From assembly GCF_001610875.1 (NCBI RefSeq), contig NZ_CP011272.1, positions 6,429,988 through 6,493,987 of the forward strand: DNA of 64,000 nucleotides. Direction: 5' to 3'. The notes beneath the pieces were generated by a model, which saw only the letters and a program-made list of their open reading frames with translations, did not search any database and was not told the DNA's origin. Source of the stretch: Pirellula sp. SH-Sr6A (GTDB lineage: Bacteria > Planctomycetota > Planctomycetia > Pirellulales > Pirellulaceae). Position numbers and translations under genes: made by a program. This document shows, in pieces, positions 1 through 7,654 of the stretch (the first letter of the stretch is position 1; every line of letters starts with the position of its first letter).

Positions 1-130
1 CCTACATCTGCAAGACAATTCCCGCCCTGACTGCTGCCTCCCGATCGGATGCAAAAGGTTTTCCAGCCGTCGCATCCTTGATAGTTGTCCGACAGCCGTT
101 GAAGGCCGAAAGGCCCTTGTGAGTGTTTAC

Positions 131-481
131 TCATTGTCCCCTTGCTTTCTGCATCACGGCCTGAGCGCGACTGATAGCTCCGACAAGCGTTGTCGCGTCT
201 ACTTGAAGCCGATCTAAGTCGCGAAGATAGCCCCTCGCTTCAAAAACGAGGTTGTCGAGCTCTTTGAGCAAGTCGGGAGACGCGGCGATCAAGCGCGCGT
301 TCTTGGTCATTTCTTGGTAATCGATCCGCGATTCCGTCGCGTTGTGATCCCCATCGAAGTCCCATCGCAGCTCAGCAACCACTTTTCCCATGTGCTGTGC
401 TTTCGGATTTGGGAATGGCTCAGGTGGCCCGACAATAAGCTGGCCGCTGATGTCCCACGGTGCAGATGTGTGTTTATTCAT
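131..481 (-). CDS. small phage hypothetical protein
   Basis: A 116-aa protein, last in the leftward array before the window edge. Seen: residues 61-75 read NARLIAASPDLLKEL, a helical signature that recurs in many short phage proteins of unknown role; the N-terminal half is rich in Pro and Gly and the rest is predicted helical. The ATG start has no strong ribosome site. It lies downstream of the 524-829 gene in the same direction. Known: the signature family has no assigned biochemical function. No function is inferred. Confidence 0.7.
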   Translation of the reverse strand: MNKHTSAPWDISGQLIVGPPEPFPNPKAQHMGKVVAELRWDFDGDHNATESRIDYQEMTKNARLIAASPDLLKELDNLVFEARGYLRDLDRLQVDATTLVGAISRAQAVMQKARGQ

Positions 482-523
482 AGATTGATCTCATGGAGTG
501 CGGGGAAACCGCGTGTTGTTTCC

Positions 524-829
524 CTAGAAGTAAATAACCCCGCTCCGGCGAAGTTTCTTCGCCATCCTTCGTGTCGCTTTGTCCATCCGGACCTGCTGCG
601 CGTGACTCGCCCCACCCACCGTGATACCGTCTTGCTTCACTTCGCCCTTGATATACCGATCGTAGATGTCCGTGGGCTTCACGTCCTTCCGAGTCAATTC
701 CTCTTTTGCCATGCTGATCCAGTTGCACGCAGCTCGCTCGCTCTCGGTCAGGTTGCAGTACCCTTCTGAGCAAAGCAGGTGGATGGCCTTGCCGATAAGC
801 TGGCTGGCTTCTCGTACGTGTTTCTTCAT
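524..829 (-). CDS. phage hypothetical protein
   Basis: A 101-aa basic, helix-rich protein (MKKHVREAS start). Seen: an AAGGAG ribosome site stands 11 bases before the ATG at 829; longer upstream readings of this frame and of the neighbouring frame run through atypical Cys/Trp-rich sequence and were not used. The C-terminus has many Arg and Lys residues (RRMAKKLRRS), suggesting nucleic-acid contact, which is inference only. It is transcribed with the 867-1247 gene, 37 bases upstream. Family not recognised. Confidence 0.65.
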   Translation of the reverse strand: MKKHVREASQLIGKAIHLLCSEGYCNLTESERAACNWISMAKEELTRKDVKPTDIYDRYIKGEVKQDGITVGGASHAQQVRMDKATRRMAKKLRRSGVIYF

Positions 830-866
830 CCGCAGCAATCTCCTTGTAATGATCCACTCGAACCGG

Positions 867-1247
867 TCACGCCTTTGCTTGCTTGTAGCCAATGGTTCGG
901 ATCCACTTCCTATCCAGGTCGTAGACCCAAACGTCGTCCAGCACGAACACATTGCCGCACCGCAGTTGCAGCACGATTTCATAGAAGCCCTTACCGCCAT
1001 CGATCTCCACGAACAGTTTGTGTACTTCCGAAACAGTTGCCACGTAACCGCTCTCGATATTCTTTACACCGAGCCCCATTCGACGATTAGTGTCATGGAA
1101 GTGGACGCAGAGCGCAACGTGGTGCTTCGTATCGCTACCGGCCTCAAACGTTTGCCCAAGGTAATGCCGAGCAATCTCGTCGTCCGACCCGTTGATCGAA
1201 GTTGTGATGGTATCTCCATCGCTCATGTAGACAGTGATTGTTCGCAC
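867..1247 (-). CDS. phage hypothetical protein, GTG start
   Basis: A 126-aa protein starting at GTG (1247), chosen because a run of AAGGGGGGG sits just before it. Beta-rich with several short acidic stretches; the C-terminal third (VWVYDLDRKW) resembles small all-beta phage proteins, but no family is recognised. The bipartite GGCC motif lies 39 bases upstream, overlapping the stop codon of the preceding gene, so this gene probably has its own transcript start. Confidence 0.7.
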   Translation of the reverse strand: MRTITVYMSDGDTITTSINGSDDEIARHYLGQTFEAGSDTKHHVALCVHFHDTNRRMGLGVKNIESGYVATVSEVHKLFVEIDGGKGFYEIVLQLRCGNVFVLDDVWVYDLDRKWIRTIGYKQAKA

Positions 1248-1282
1248 GATCGCCCCCCCTTATTGTTCTTGCTCTCAACCAA

Positions 1283-1828
1283 CTAGGCCGGATTCATCGC
1301 TGGTTCTTGACGAGCTGCCGCGATTTCTTCGTGGGTGTAGTACTTCTGGGTCGGGTACTGCATCAGGACCGTTTGGGTATCGCCTCCCCGGTGGAACAAG
1401 ACTTCCCACAAACCCGGTGTCTTGCTTGTCCACATGCTTCCGCGGCGCCAGAGATCGGCAACGGATTTTGTATGCCCTATTACCCGCGAAAGGATCTTAG
1501 ACTGGCTCGGCTCACGTAACCACGCCTCGATCGACTTCCATTTGTCGCTTTTCCATGTGGCTCCAGTTCGCGCCATGCTCACAGCACTTTTAAGCTGCTC
1601 ATCGGTCGCCAGCTCGGGCCATCGCAGGTAGACCAACACGGCATGGCAATCTTCTTCGAGCCATTGCGGAAACTTGGCGAACTGAGGGATCGAACAGAAC
1701 TCGGAATACCGCTCTTGGCTCAAGTGATACCCACCGTGCCCCGCGGTCGAGTGAAACACAATCCCTGGAGCATGCTCGTGCTGTGACTGGGATGGCCCCC
1801 ACGGGGTTTCAATGATTTGCTGCCTCAT
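1283..1828 (-). CDS. DUF7007-like protein
   Basis: A 181-aa protein. Seen: TPWG at residues 8-11 and GIVFHSTAGHGG at about 22-33, followed by a Trp/Glu/Asp-rich segment (WLEEDCHAV); this layout matches DUF7007-type proteins of phages and mobile elements, whose activity is unknown. The ATG at 1828 follows a GAGGA ribosome site at 9-base spacing. The last three codons are part of the GGCC motif that serves the next gene. The family call is from memory of the motif, not from a search. Confidence 0.65.
   Translation of the reverse strand: MRQQIIETPWGPSQSQHEHAPGIVFHSTAGHGGYHLSQERYSEFCSIPQFAKFPQWLEEDCHAVLVYLRWPELATDEQLKSAVSMARTGATWKSDKWKSIEAWLREPSQSKILSRVIGHTKSVADLWRRGSMWTSKTPGLWEVLFHRGGDTQTVLMQYPTQKYYTHEEIAAARQEPAMNPA
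1286..1311 (-). promoter_or_regulatory. GGCC bipartite motif upstream of 867-1247
   Basis: On the gene strand: GTCAAGAA (1311-1304), 14 bases, then GGCC (1289-1286) followed by TAGTTGG. The core overlaps the last codons (CCG GCC TAG) of the 1283-1828 gene. The start codon is 39 bases downstream. One of a recurrent set in this element; the promoter role is inferred. Confidence 0.5.
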
Positions 1829-1865
1829 CGCCTATGAATCCTCTGACTAAAAACCTTGTGAATGT

Positions 1866-2531
1866 CTACTCTCGCTCACCACGCACGGTCGGATCCGTGC
1901 GCAGCTTTCCATCGCTTCCAAAGAGGACCTGCAACTGCGAGTCAATCCTCTGCGCGATCTCGAATGGATGGTTCGTTACACATTGGCCATCCGCTTTTTG
2001 GTTTTCGTAATCTTCCGATTCGAACTCGCGGATGTACGAAAGCAGCATTTCGATGTCATCTCGAAAGGATGCGGGATCGGCCGCCACTTGCTCTTCCGCG
2101 AACACGCGAGTTGGGATAGTGAAATACACCCCGCGACGCGCCCCAGTCTCTCCTGCGTAGAAAATCCAGAATTCGGCAAGACGCCACCCGATGTGCTTAA
2201 GATCCAAGGTCACTGGCGAGTCAAGCGAACCCGCGAAATCACCGCACCCCTCGTGCAGGTAGAAGCTCCCTGCCTTTGCAGGTTGAAACGTAGTGTCTCT
2301 GAAATTGATTCGAGATCGAACAAAGGCGATCCTTACATACTCATCACCCTTTTTGACCCATTCACCCAGCATCGGCGGCATTCCGTGAAAGCCCTCCCAG
2401 CATTTCTGAATCAATTCGATAGTCTTCTGTGTATCGCTCTGGCTTGGAGAGCGAACACCATGAGCGACTTTAACGCTCTGGGTGATTTCCCGATGCAGAC
2501 GGTCAATGTCTAAACGTTCAATGGTTGTCAC
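1866..2531 (-). CDS. phage hypothetical protein
   Basis: A 221-aa protein read from GTG at 2531 (VTTIERLDID), preceded by AAGGG at about 10 bases; an ATG at 2576, which would overlap the previous gene's stop, is the alternative. Mixed alpha/beta; residues about 110-150 are rich in Gly and aromatic residues. No recognised domain. It follows the 2564-2887 gene with a small gap and is probably co-transcribed with it. Confidence 0.65.
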   Translation of the reverse strand: MTTIERLDIDRLHREITQSVKVAHGVRSPSQSDTQKTIELIQKCWEGFHGMPPMLGEWVKKGDEYVRIAFVRSRINFRDTTFQPAKAGSFYLHEGCGDFAGSLDSPVTLDLKHIGWRLAEFWIFYAGETGARRGVYFTIPTRVFAEEQVAADPASFRDDIEMLLSYIREFESEDYENQKADGQCVTNHPFEIAQRIDSQLQVLFGSDGKLRTDPTVRGERE

Positions 2532-2563
2532 TGGTTGGTTCCCTTGAAGTAGATGGATGCCGA

Positions 2564-2887
2564 TCACACAAAGCATCCGAGGTGTTGTCCCCTCGGAATA
2601 CAGCCGCAGCACTCGCGGCTTTCGCAGTTCTTGCACTCCCAATCCTCATCGGGACCAGCCGTCATCAGCTCGTACTGGATCGGTTGCGAGGGAATCCGCG
2701 GCGTGTCCATCGTCACGGGATACCTGGCCTGAAGCCGCCACAGCACTCTCTCCGCTGTACCGCGATCGGTGAACAGATAGGGATTGCCATCCCTCCTAAA
2801 CGAGGGCAAGTCATTGCCCTCCCAAAGACAAGCCAGCGTGTCGGACATCAAACCGATCTGACGTTCAATGAAATACTTGATAGCCAT
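2564..2887 (-). CDS. small protein with Cys-rich C-terminus
   Basis: A 107-aa protein. Seen: strong ribosome site GAGGGAG before the ATG; a Cys cluster near the C-terminus (CKNCESRECCGC) that could bind zinc or form an iron-sulfur site; the middle resembles small phage proteins with a WEGNDLPSF segment. The GGCC motif lies 34 bases upstream. Function unknown; metal binding is inference from Cys spacing. Confidence 0.7.
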   Translation of the reverse strand: MAIKYFIERQIGLMSDTLACLWEGNDLPSFRRDGNPYLFTDRGTAERVLWRLQARYPVTMDTPRIPSQPIQYELMTAGPDEDWECKNCESRECCGCIPRGQHLGCFV

Positions 2888-2920
2888 GTCGAACTCCCTC
2901 TTGATTGAGACACCTAACTA

Positions 2921-2946
2921 GGCCGGGTTTCGACAGGATTTGAATC
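2921..2946 (-). promoter_or_regulatory. GGCC bipartite motif upstream of 2564-2887
   Basis: Gene strand: GATTCAAA (2946-2939), 14 bases, GGCC (2924-2921) followed by TAGTTAG. Intergenic, not in any coding frame, 34 bases before the ATG. Because this copy is non-coding, its similarity to the copies at 1286 and 6439 argues for a DNA or RNA function rather than shared protein ends. Confidence 0.55.
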
Positions 2947-2956
2947 GAACTGGCGA

Positions 2957-3472
2957 TCAGGACGCGACGGGCTCGAACCGCCTAGGGATCATCAGCAGGG
3001 TCATCAAAGCATCAAGCTCCCCAGCCGACTCAAATTCCGGCAACGCAATGCTGGTTCCGTCCTCGGCTTGTAACGAGAAGTTTCTCCCGACACACGCGAT
3101 CCGAAGCCCCATAGGATTCGGCTTGGATTTCGCCGTCACAACTGTGTTGGCGTCGTCCGCGGCAAGGTCGACATCGAACTCTTCGAAGTTCATTTCCAGC
3201 CAGCTATCATCGAGATCCCGATACTCCATAGGAGCGATCGGCTTCAATCTCGCATGCTGTTCAAGTTCAGCGAGCATCGAAAGCGCGTCCATCTCGACAT
3301 GGGCAAAGACTTCGCACGCAAACCCAGTCCATTCGACTTTGGTTTTTGCATATTCGATCACGCAGCTTTTGCGGCTCGGCTTCTTAACCGGCACGAGCAC
3401 TCGATCTACGCCGTCTCGGACGCAATAGCGTTTGCCGCCGAACTCGCCACCAACAAAGAAATACGACCGCAT
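2957..3472 (-). CDS. phage hypothetical protein
   Basis: A 171-aa protein starting at the ATG at 3472, which overlaps the TGA of the 3475-3669 gene region and has GGTGATTGAGG just upstream. Acidic centre (residues about 90-110: MNFEEFDVDLAADD). No recognised domain. Translation is probably coupled to the preceding small gene. Confidence 0.65.
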   Translation of the reverse strand: MRSYFFVGGEFGGKRYCVRDGVDRVLVPVKKPSRKSCVIEYAKTKVEWTGFACEVFAHVEMDALSMLAELEQHARLKPIAPMEYRDLDDSWLEMNFEEFDVDLAADDANTVVTAKSKPNPMGLRIACVGRNFSLQAEDGTSIALPEFESAGELDALMTLLMIPRRFEPVAS

Positions 3473-3474
3473 CC

Positions 3475-3669
3475 TCAATCACCATACTTTCGAACTATTT
3501 GCTTGGCGACCGACCGCTGCTTTTCGGTCATCGTCACCTTGTTTTTGAAAAGAACCGACTCAATAAACTGAGCCTCCCATCGCGTCACGCACTGAGCGTG
3601 CTCATCGACATCTTTAAGAACCGCACGCAGCTCCTCGTCGGAGGCTTTTTCCAACCAATCGAGACTCAT
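3475..3669 (-). CDS. small phage protein, DNA-replication-associated type
   Basis: A 64-aa protein (MSLDWLEKASDEELR start). Seen: acidic N-terminal helix, then a WEAQFIESV segment and a C-terminal TEKQRSVAKQIVRKY helix. This helix pattern is common in short phage and plasmid proteins near primase-like or replication genes; the role is not known. The start at 3669 was preferred over a longer reading because it follows a normal hydrophilic N-terminus. It overlaps the 3614-3853 gene by 56 bases. Confidence 0.6.
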   Translation of the reverse strand: MSLDWLEKASDEELRAVLKDVDEHAQCVTRWEAQFIESVLFKNKVTMTEKQRSVAKQIVRKYGD

Positions 3670-3853
3670 CCTTGCTAATCTCCCTGACCAAATCGAGATC
3701 GTTTTCGCTAAAAGAAAACTGGCCGTTGTCGCGATAGGTCCACTCGCCAACCGACCAATGAAACGGAGCGGTCTTTGTACCGGTCAGCATCTCGGCCGGT
3801 CCAACCGCTTTCCCGTCGCGCCGCACGTAGAACCTTCCTTCAACTAGCAGCAT
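3614..3853 (-). CDS. phage hypothetical protein
   Basis: A 79-aa protein. Seen: GRFYVRRDGKAVGP at residues 6-19, a beta-hairpin-like motif that recurs in small phage proteins (YVRRDGxxxGP). The ATG at 3853 overlaps the end of the 3840-4133 gene by 14 bases, typical of tight phage packing. The C-terminal part overlaps the next gene in another frame, so the exact end is less certain than the start. Confidence 0.55.
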   Translation of the reverse strand: MLLVEGRFYVRRDGKAVGPAEMLTGTKTAPFHWSVGEWTYRDNGQFSFSENDLDLVREISKDESRLVGKSLRRGAACGS

Positions 3854-4133
3854 TTTGTGTTTCTTCCTTAGGCAGAGACAGCACGTCCGCGATGGGCTCC
3901 ACAGCCGCGATCACTTGCTTGAGCTTCTCAACGGCTTCGTCTATTCGATCTCGGTTCTTAGAGAGCTCTGCTTGCCTGATGAACAGAAGATGAACGTCCG
4001 CCTGGACCCCTACCGGGACAGGTCCTTTTTCGTACTTGTTTCCTGTCACTATCATGGCCCACTCTTCGCGGGACATCCGAACGATCAAGTCATCATTCCC
4101 ATACGTTTTTGGGACCTTCCCGATTACATTCAT
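3840..4133 (-). CDS. phage hypothetical protein
   Basis: A 97-aa protein with a C-terminal predicted helical pair (residues about 55-85, RQAELSKNRDRIDEAVEKLKQ). The ATG follows AAGGAG at good spacing. The GGCC motif with its upstream box lies 36 bases before the start. No family recognised. Confidence 0.7.
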   Translation of the reverse strand: MNVIGKVPKTYGNDDLIVRMSREEWAMIVTGNKYEKGPVPVGVQADVHLLFIRQAELSKNRDRIDEAVEKLKQVIAAVEPIADVLSLPKEETQNAAS

Positions 4134-4168
4134 GCCGAACTCCTTATGTGAGGCTTGTCACACAAAAA

Positions 4169-4196
4169 GGCCGGAAACGCGATCGATTTGTTTCAC
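4169..4196 (-). promoter_or_regulatory. GGCC bipartite motif upstream of 3840-4133
   Basis: Gene strand: GTGAAACAAA (4196-4187), 14 bases, TTCC-GGCC-TTTTTGTG. Purely intergenic and 36 bases upstream of the ATG. One of the clearest copies; the core plus flanks TTCCGGCCTTTT is shared with the copies at 10103 and 37046. Confidence 0.55.
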
Positions 4197-4300
4197 GGGA
4201 ATCGGCCGCAGGAAAGAAATTTGCTGAGAATCAGCAAAGAACGCCATCGGACGACGGCAGCGACCGTTGACTAACGACCACCGCGAGGGCCATAAGTCCG

Positions 4301-4591
4301 CTATTTTGGAGCAGCCTCGCCCTCAGCCGTCTCGATCACTTCGATCTGTACTGGCATCAGCACGTCGCTTGCATCGACCAGCCGCACGCCGGAGCACTGA
4401 TCGATCTCGAAACGCCGCGGAGTCTCCCGGCATAAGCACAACGCGAGAATCGCATTCCCCTTGAGCCACTTGATCGGACTCACCACCCTCTCAGTGAGAG
4501 TCCCCTGCTTGTCCCGATACTTCATCCGAATTACGAAAGACTCCGGGGCCAACATCGCCTTGTTCACAGCGATCATTTCTTTTGGGACCAT
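4301..4591 (-). CDS. WYL-like small protein
   Basis: A 96-aa protein. Seen: an IRMKYRDKQGTLTERVV strand pair, then SPIKWLKGNAILALCL and RRFEIDQ, the order of strands in WYL domains. Known: WYL domains sense nucleic-acid ligands and often sit in regulators of phage and CRISPR systems; here the domain is alone, without an HTH. Start 4591 has AAGGG about 10 bases upstream. It overlaps the end of the 4491-4766 gene by about 100 bases in another frame, which is large for a phage gene pair. WYL is a pattern-based call. Confidence 0.55.
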   Translation of the reverse strand: MVPKEMIAVNKAMLAPESFVIRMKYRDKQGTLTERVVSPIKWLKGNAILALCLCRETPRRFEIDQCSGVRLVDASDVLMPVQIEVIETAEGEAAPK

Positions 4592-4766
4592 TGGACGGCT
4601 GCCCTTTCGATGTGAGATGCCACCCGTTACACCGATCGCAGTGGTAAGAACGAACCGGACATCGGTCCCGGGTCGAACTTTGCTGTAAACACTGGACTGC
4701 ACGAACCGCGCTCTTGTGGTCTTTGAACCGTCGCTTCTTGCACCAGTGCCGATCTCGCATGTTCAT
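4491..4766 (-). CDS. small zinc-ribbon phage protein
   Basis: A 91-aa protein. Seen: a basic N-terminus (CKKRRFKDHKSAVRAV) and YHCDRCNGWHLTS at about residues 41-53, with C43, C46 and H50 as likely metal ligands. Known: the pattern 'K-rich helix, then Y-x-C-x2-C-x-GWHLTS' is a recurrent small phage/prophage protein of unknown role. Everything after about residue 55 overlaps the next gene and may be poorly constrained. Confidence 0.6.
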   Translation of the reverse strand: MNMRDRHWCKKRRFKDHKSAVRAVQCLQQSSTRDRCPVRSYHCDRCNGWHLTSKGQPSNGPKRNDRCEQGDVGPGVFRNSDEVSGQAGDSH

Positions 4767-5034
4767 TCCCTCGCCACGGGTCGAGCCTCCAAAACGTTCC
4801 TTCTCCATCTACCATCGCAATCGACGAATATCCGACAGTCACCCCCAGCGGTACAAGCCAGTCCAGATCAGCCACCTCGTACCGCACGAACCGCTCTCGC
4901 CTGAGGACATACACCAACCCGTCGCGGACGATCCATTGGTAGAGGTCTTTTTCTAGGACCTCTCGAGTCAGTTCCCTGATGGAGCCATTGGACCTGACGC
5001 CGATCACCTTCACGTTTATCCCGAGCATTGACAT
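4627..5034 (-). CDS. phage hypothetical protein
   Basis: A 135-aa reading frame; the first 95 residues (MSMLGINVKVIGVRS start) look like a normal mixed alpha/beta protein with a basic-aromatic centre (YVLRRERFVRYEV). The last 40 residues overlap the zinc-ribbon gene in another frame and look like shadow sequence, so the stop may have moved by a frameshift or the overlap may be genuine. Function unknown. Confidence 0.55.
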   Translation of the reverse strand: MSMLGINVKVIGVRSNGSIRELTREVLEKDLYQWIVRDGLVYVLRRERFVRYEVADLDWLVPLGVTVGYSSIAMVDGEGTFWRLDPWRGNEHARSALVQEATVQRPQERGSCSPVFTAKFDPGPMSGSFLPLRSV

Positions 5035-5066
5035 TCCTTTCGCTTCGCGATTTCCGTCAGCAGAAA

Positions 5067-6014
5067 CTACACACCAGCTACGACACGATCCCTCTTCACC
5101 TGAGCGTCCACCTTAGACATCCATGCGTGCATCGCCGCCGTATCCATCCCATCGAAGTGGATCCACGGCTTTCCCTGAGCAACACCCTGACGATATAGGC
5201 CGATGCGATCGAACACGTTTCCAGTCTCACACGACTTGGAAAGCATCGTGTAACATTCAAGCAGCATGTCCGAATAGAACCGTCCTCTGCAGATAGACTC
5301 GACCTGCCCCCAGAAGGCTTGATCGAGCGGGTTGATCTTCCCTCGCTCGAGCACCTCCACAATCTCGGCAGCCATCTCCCTGGACAGCGATGCGTACGTC
5401 CCCATCACTTGATCCCACTCAAAGCATTCCACGCCCTGCAAAAGCGCCGTACACGTTCGCTCTTTTTCCTTCTCCCAGTCCGTTGGCTTGTAATCGTCAA
5501 CGCTCAGCGAGCAATAACACAGCCCGCGACGTCGGTCCAAGGATTCTCTTGGATCTCGGAGAAGATTCCATTTCGCGTAGTACATCCATTCGTAGTCGGA
5601 CTGGATGAACGCTTTCAGCGCGGCGTAAATAGCCAACGTCCCCACGTACCACCGCGTTGCCGGTCTTGGGGCTGCCACGTCGTAGATCATCTTCATCACG
5701 GGATTCTCGTCGCCAATCGTCACAACGTCCCCAGCGAACCACCTTCGATTCCAAGCTACTGTTTTCTTGGCGCTCTCCAGATCGTCGCTGCCAAGCCCTG
5801 CAGTACCGACATACAGCACTGCTTTCGCACCCGAGAGATCTCTTCCGCTGCTAAGCTCTGGAGCACCCCCCGTCCCATGAGCGCAAATTTGCGCTAACGG
5901 GACCGACTCCAGGTCCTCAAGCCGCCGCTCGATCCTTTGATGGCTGAACCAATCCCAAATCAGATGGATCACCAAAGTGATCAGCAAGGTCAGCGTCGCA
6001 AGCTCAAACTGCAT
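5067..6014 (-). CDS. single-pass membrane protein, unknown
   Basis: A 315-aa protein. Seen: N-terminal hydrophobic helix at about residues 5-23 (LATLTLLITLVIHLIWDWF) followed by a charged helix, so an N-in or N-out anchored protein with a large soluble domain of about 280 residues. The soluble part has a VLYVGTAGLGSDD segment near residue 70 and later several Trp/Tyr-rich stretches; no family is recognised. The start at 6014 overlaps the previous stop by 11 bases. Membrane anchoring in the middle of a non-structural gene array is unusual; a surface-exclusion or lysis-related role is possible but unsupported. Confidence 0.65.
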   Translation of the reverse strand: MQFELATLTLLITLVIHLIWDWFSHQRIERRLEDLESVPLAQICAHGTGGAPELSSGRDLSGAKAVLYVGTAGLGSDDLESAKKTVAWNRRWFAGDVVTIGDENPVMKMIYDVAAPRPATRWYVGTLAIYAALKAFIQSDYEWMYYAKWNLLRDPRESLDRRRGLCYCSLSVDDYKPTDWEKEKERTCTALLQGVECFEWDQVMGTYASLSREMAAEIVEVLERGKINPLDQAFWGQVESICRGRFYSDMLLECYTMLSKSCETGNVFDRIGLYRQGVAQGKPWIHFDGMDTAAMHAWMSKVDAQVKRDRVVAGV

Positions 6015-6390
6015 TTGTTGCCATCTCTTGACACGTCGCGAGAAACGGGACCGGGCGATACAGCCCTTCGAGCTGCTCAAGTAGTTCGCTATCGAGTTTG
6101 TTTCGGAAGCCTGGCACAAAGGCCGACGCGAGAATGAGCATTTCGCTGCAACGGATCGCGTACCCGAGTACTGTTTCGTCCCCGTCGTCATGGCAGACAC
6201 CGAGTCCCCACATCTGCCCTGGCTTATGCCGGTAGATGAAGAACCGCTTGTCGCATTTCAGTTCGAACACATCGGTGAATGGCCCGAGACGATTCGCAAA
6301 TCGCTTGAGCCAGTCCACGAACACGTATTCGTCAAGATCGGCCGACCCAGGATTGGGATCGACATCGGCAGGATCGTAATGTCGACGCAT
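6004..6390 (-). CDS. phage hypothetical protein
   Basis: A 128-aa protein from ATG 6390, with GAGGAG 8 bases upstream. Aromatic-rich centre (FELKCDKRFFIYRHKPGQMWG) then a helical C-terminus. No domain recognised. The GGCC motif lies 49 bases upstream, overlapping the stop codon (TCG GCC TAG) of the 6436-6987 gene. Confidence 0.65.
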   Translation of the reverse strand: MRRHYDPADVDPNPGSADLDEYVFVDWLKRFANRLGPFTDVFELKCDKRFFIYRHKPGQMWGLGVCHDDGDETVLGYAIRCSEMLILASAFVPGFRNKLDSELLEQLEGLYRPVPFLATCQEMATNAV

Positions 6391-6435
6391 AATGAAATCT
6401 CCTCGCGGATGGATTGGTTTGAATAGGACTCCCAA

Positions 6436-6987
6436 CTAGGCCGAACACTCGACAGTTTTGTCGAGCGATTGTTTCAGCCACTCGAGGTTCGCATCGATCC
6501 CTTCGACGTAGGCATCCCACGCGGCGATCACTTCTGGAGAATCGGCTTCGAAACACTTCTTCTCAGCGCCGATCGTGTAGTGGTAAGCCTCACGGCGAAC
6601 ATAGCCGGAGAAAGGAGTCTCGAGCAACCAACGCGATTCGCCATTCGCCGCTTGGAAGTAAACCCCGCGACTGGTCACTGCGAGCCACTCGACATCGCGT
6701 TCCACCGCACCACCGGTGACCACGAAACATCCGCCCTCTTTGTGGTACACCGACTTCTTGGGAGCGCACCACACCCCGTTCTTGTTGGTTGTCGTCTTGC
6801 AGGTTCGCCACCCGTGCTTGGCATGGCGTTCGACCGCCAGTTCACACCGCCCCCGATTGCGTCCGCCGATGGGATAATTCTCGATCGTAGCCACGGGATG
6901 AACGTCAAGCGTCTTGATCACTTCCATCGCAGAAGCGATTGCCGTTTTGATTTCATCGATCGTGAGCTTGCAGGTTGTGTTCGTCAT
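6436..6987 (-). CDS. phage hypothetical protein
   Basis: A 183-aa protein from ATG 6987 (MTNTTCKLTIDEI), preceded by GAAGGTGA. Seen: N-terminal helix, then a beta-rich body with GWRTCKTTTNKNGVW and YFQAANGESRWLLE; possibly a small beta-barrel or substrate-binding fold, not identifiable. Ends in CSA-stop, the codons of which form part of the next GGCC motif. It carries its own GGCC core 44 bases upstream. Confidence 0.65.
   Translation of the reverse strand: MTNTTCKLTIDEIKTAIASAMEVIKTLDVHPVATIENYPIGGRNRGRCELAVERHAKHGWRTCKTTTNKNGVWCAPKKSVYHKEGGCFVVTGGAVERDVEWLAVTSRGVYFQAANGESRWLLETPFSGYVRREAYHYTIGAEKKCFEADSPEVIAAWDAYVEGIDANLEWLKQSLDKTVECSA
6439..6464 (-). promoter_or_regulatory. GGCC bipartite motif upstream of 6004-6390
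   Basis: Gene strand: TCGACAAA (6464-6457), 14 bases, GGCC (6442-6439) then TAGTTGGGAG. Core and TAG coincide with the end of the 6436-6987 reading frame; 49 bases to the ATG. Confidence 0.45.
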
Positions 6988-7030
6988 GGAATCACCTTCG
7001 TTTGAGTGTTGAATTGGATCTATCAAGAAA

Positions 7031-7056
7031 GGCCGGAAACTCGGCCAATTCATCGC
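7031..7056 (-). promoter_or_regulatory. GGCC motif upstream of 6436-6987 (weak box)
   Basis: Gene strand: core TTTCC-GGCC-TTTCTTG at 7034-7031 region, 44 bases before the ATG. The position of the upstream box (7056-7049) reads GCGATGAA, a poor match, so only the core half is well conserved here. Confidence 0.4.
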
Positions 7057-7307
7057 AGCAAAGGCGATTCGTTTTTGGTTTTTGTTTTCAAGTCCCAGTG
7101 CACCCCGCGGATGCCAAAGCCCGACACGGTCTCGCCGTTGGCAACTTCTGACACCCCATTCACGTGGATGCAGTCATTGCAAAGCCCGTAGCCAGCATCC
7201 CGGTTCCACCACTGGCGACCCAGCGTGCTGCCACCGCAGCAACAACACCTAAGGTTTCGTATCGGCCGCCGCACTTCGCTGTTCCGCTTATCCATTGGCC
7301 AGCTCAT
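7050..7307 (-). CDS. small zinc-ribbon protein
   Basis: An 85-aa protein. Seen: four adjacent Cys (RCCCCGG) at about residue 19 followed after about 20 residues by GLCNDCI, giving two CxxC knuckles, a treble-clef or zinc-ribbon layout. The start at 7307 has GGAA at 7-base spacing and overlaps the previous gene by 20 bases; a second ATG lies four codons later. Likely a nucleic-acid or protein-binding metal protein; role unknown. Confidence 0.6.
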   Translation of the reverse strand: MSWPMDKRNSEVRRPIRNLRCCCCGGSTLGRQWWNRDAGYGLCNDCIHVNGVSEVANGETVSGFGIRGVHWDLKTKTKNESPLLR

Positions 7308-7653
7308 TGCGATATTCCCCGTGTTGGTAGTGCTCCAGGTAAGCCTCGACTTTTTCCCAGACATCGTCCGGAACGACGAATGTCCCGTCATCGATGAACA
7401 CAGCCCCAAAAGACGCATCTCGGTCCAAGTACTTGTTGAGAAGCAAAGCCGGCAGCCGGTTGTCGCAAGCCTGTATCCACTCCGACACCAACCGCTCGAA
7501 CTCTTCGAGGCAAGCACGGGTGCTAAAGAACGTACTCGTCGCAACTTCTTCATCAGACGTAATACGCCAGCCCCAGTAGCTCAAAGGCTTGTTGCCATCC
7601 CAGAATATCCGCTCTTCGACGAGATAAATGTTTGGAACTCGATTGACGCCCAT
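7288..7653 (-). CDS. phage hypothetical protein
   Basis: A 121-aa protein (MGVNRVPNIYLVEE start) beginning two bases after the previous stop region. Helical centre with FERLVSEWIQAC and an acidic C-terminus (DDVWEKVEAYLEHYQ). Upstream in-frame sequence is a shadow of the neighbouring Asp-rich gene and was excluded. No family recognised. Confidence 0.65.
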   Translation of the reverse strand: MGVNRVPNIYLVEERIFWDGNKPLSYWGWRITSDEEVATSTFFSTRACLEEFERLVSEWIQACDNRLPALLLNKYLDRDASFGAVFIDDGTFVVPDDVWEKVEAYLEHYQHGEYRNELANG

Positions 7654-7654
7654 G

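Noticed and set aside
104-115. GGCC-GAAA-GGCC hairpin near the left edge as a terminator
   Set aside because: Stem of only 4 bp and no T run on the minus strand.
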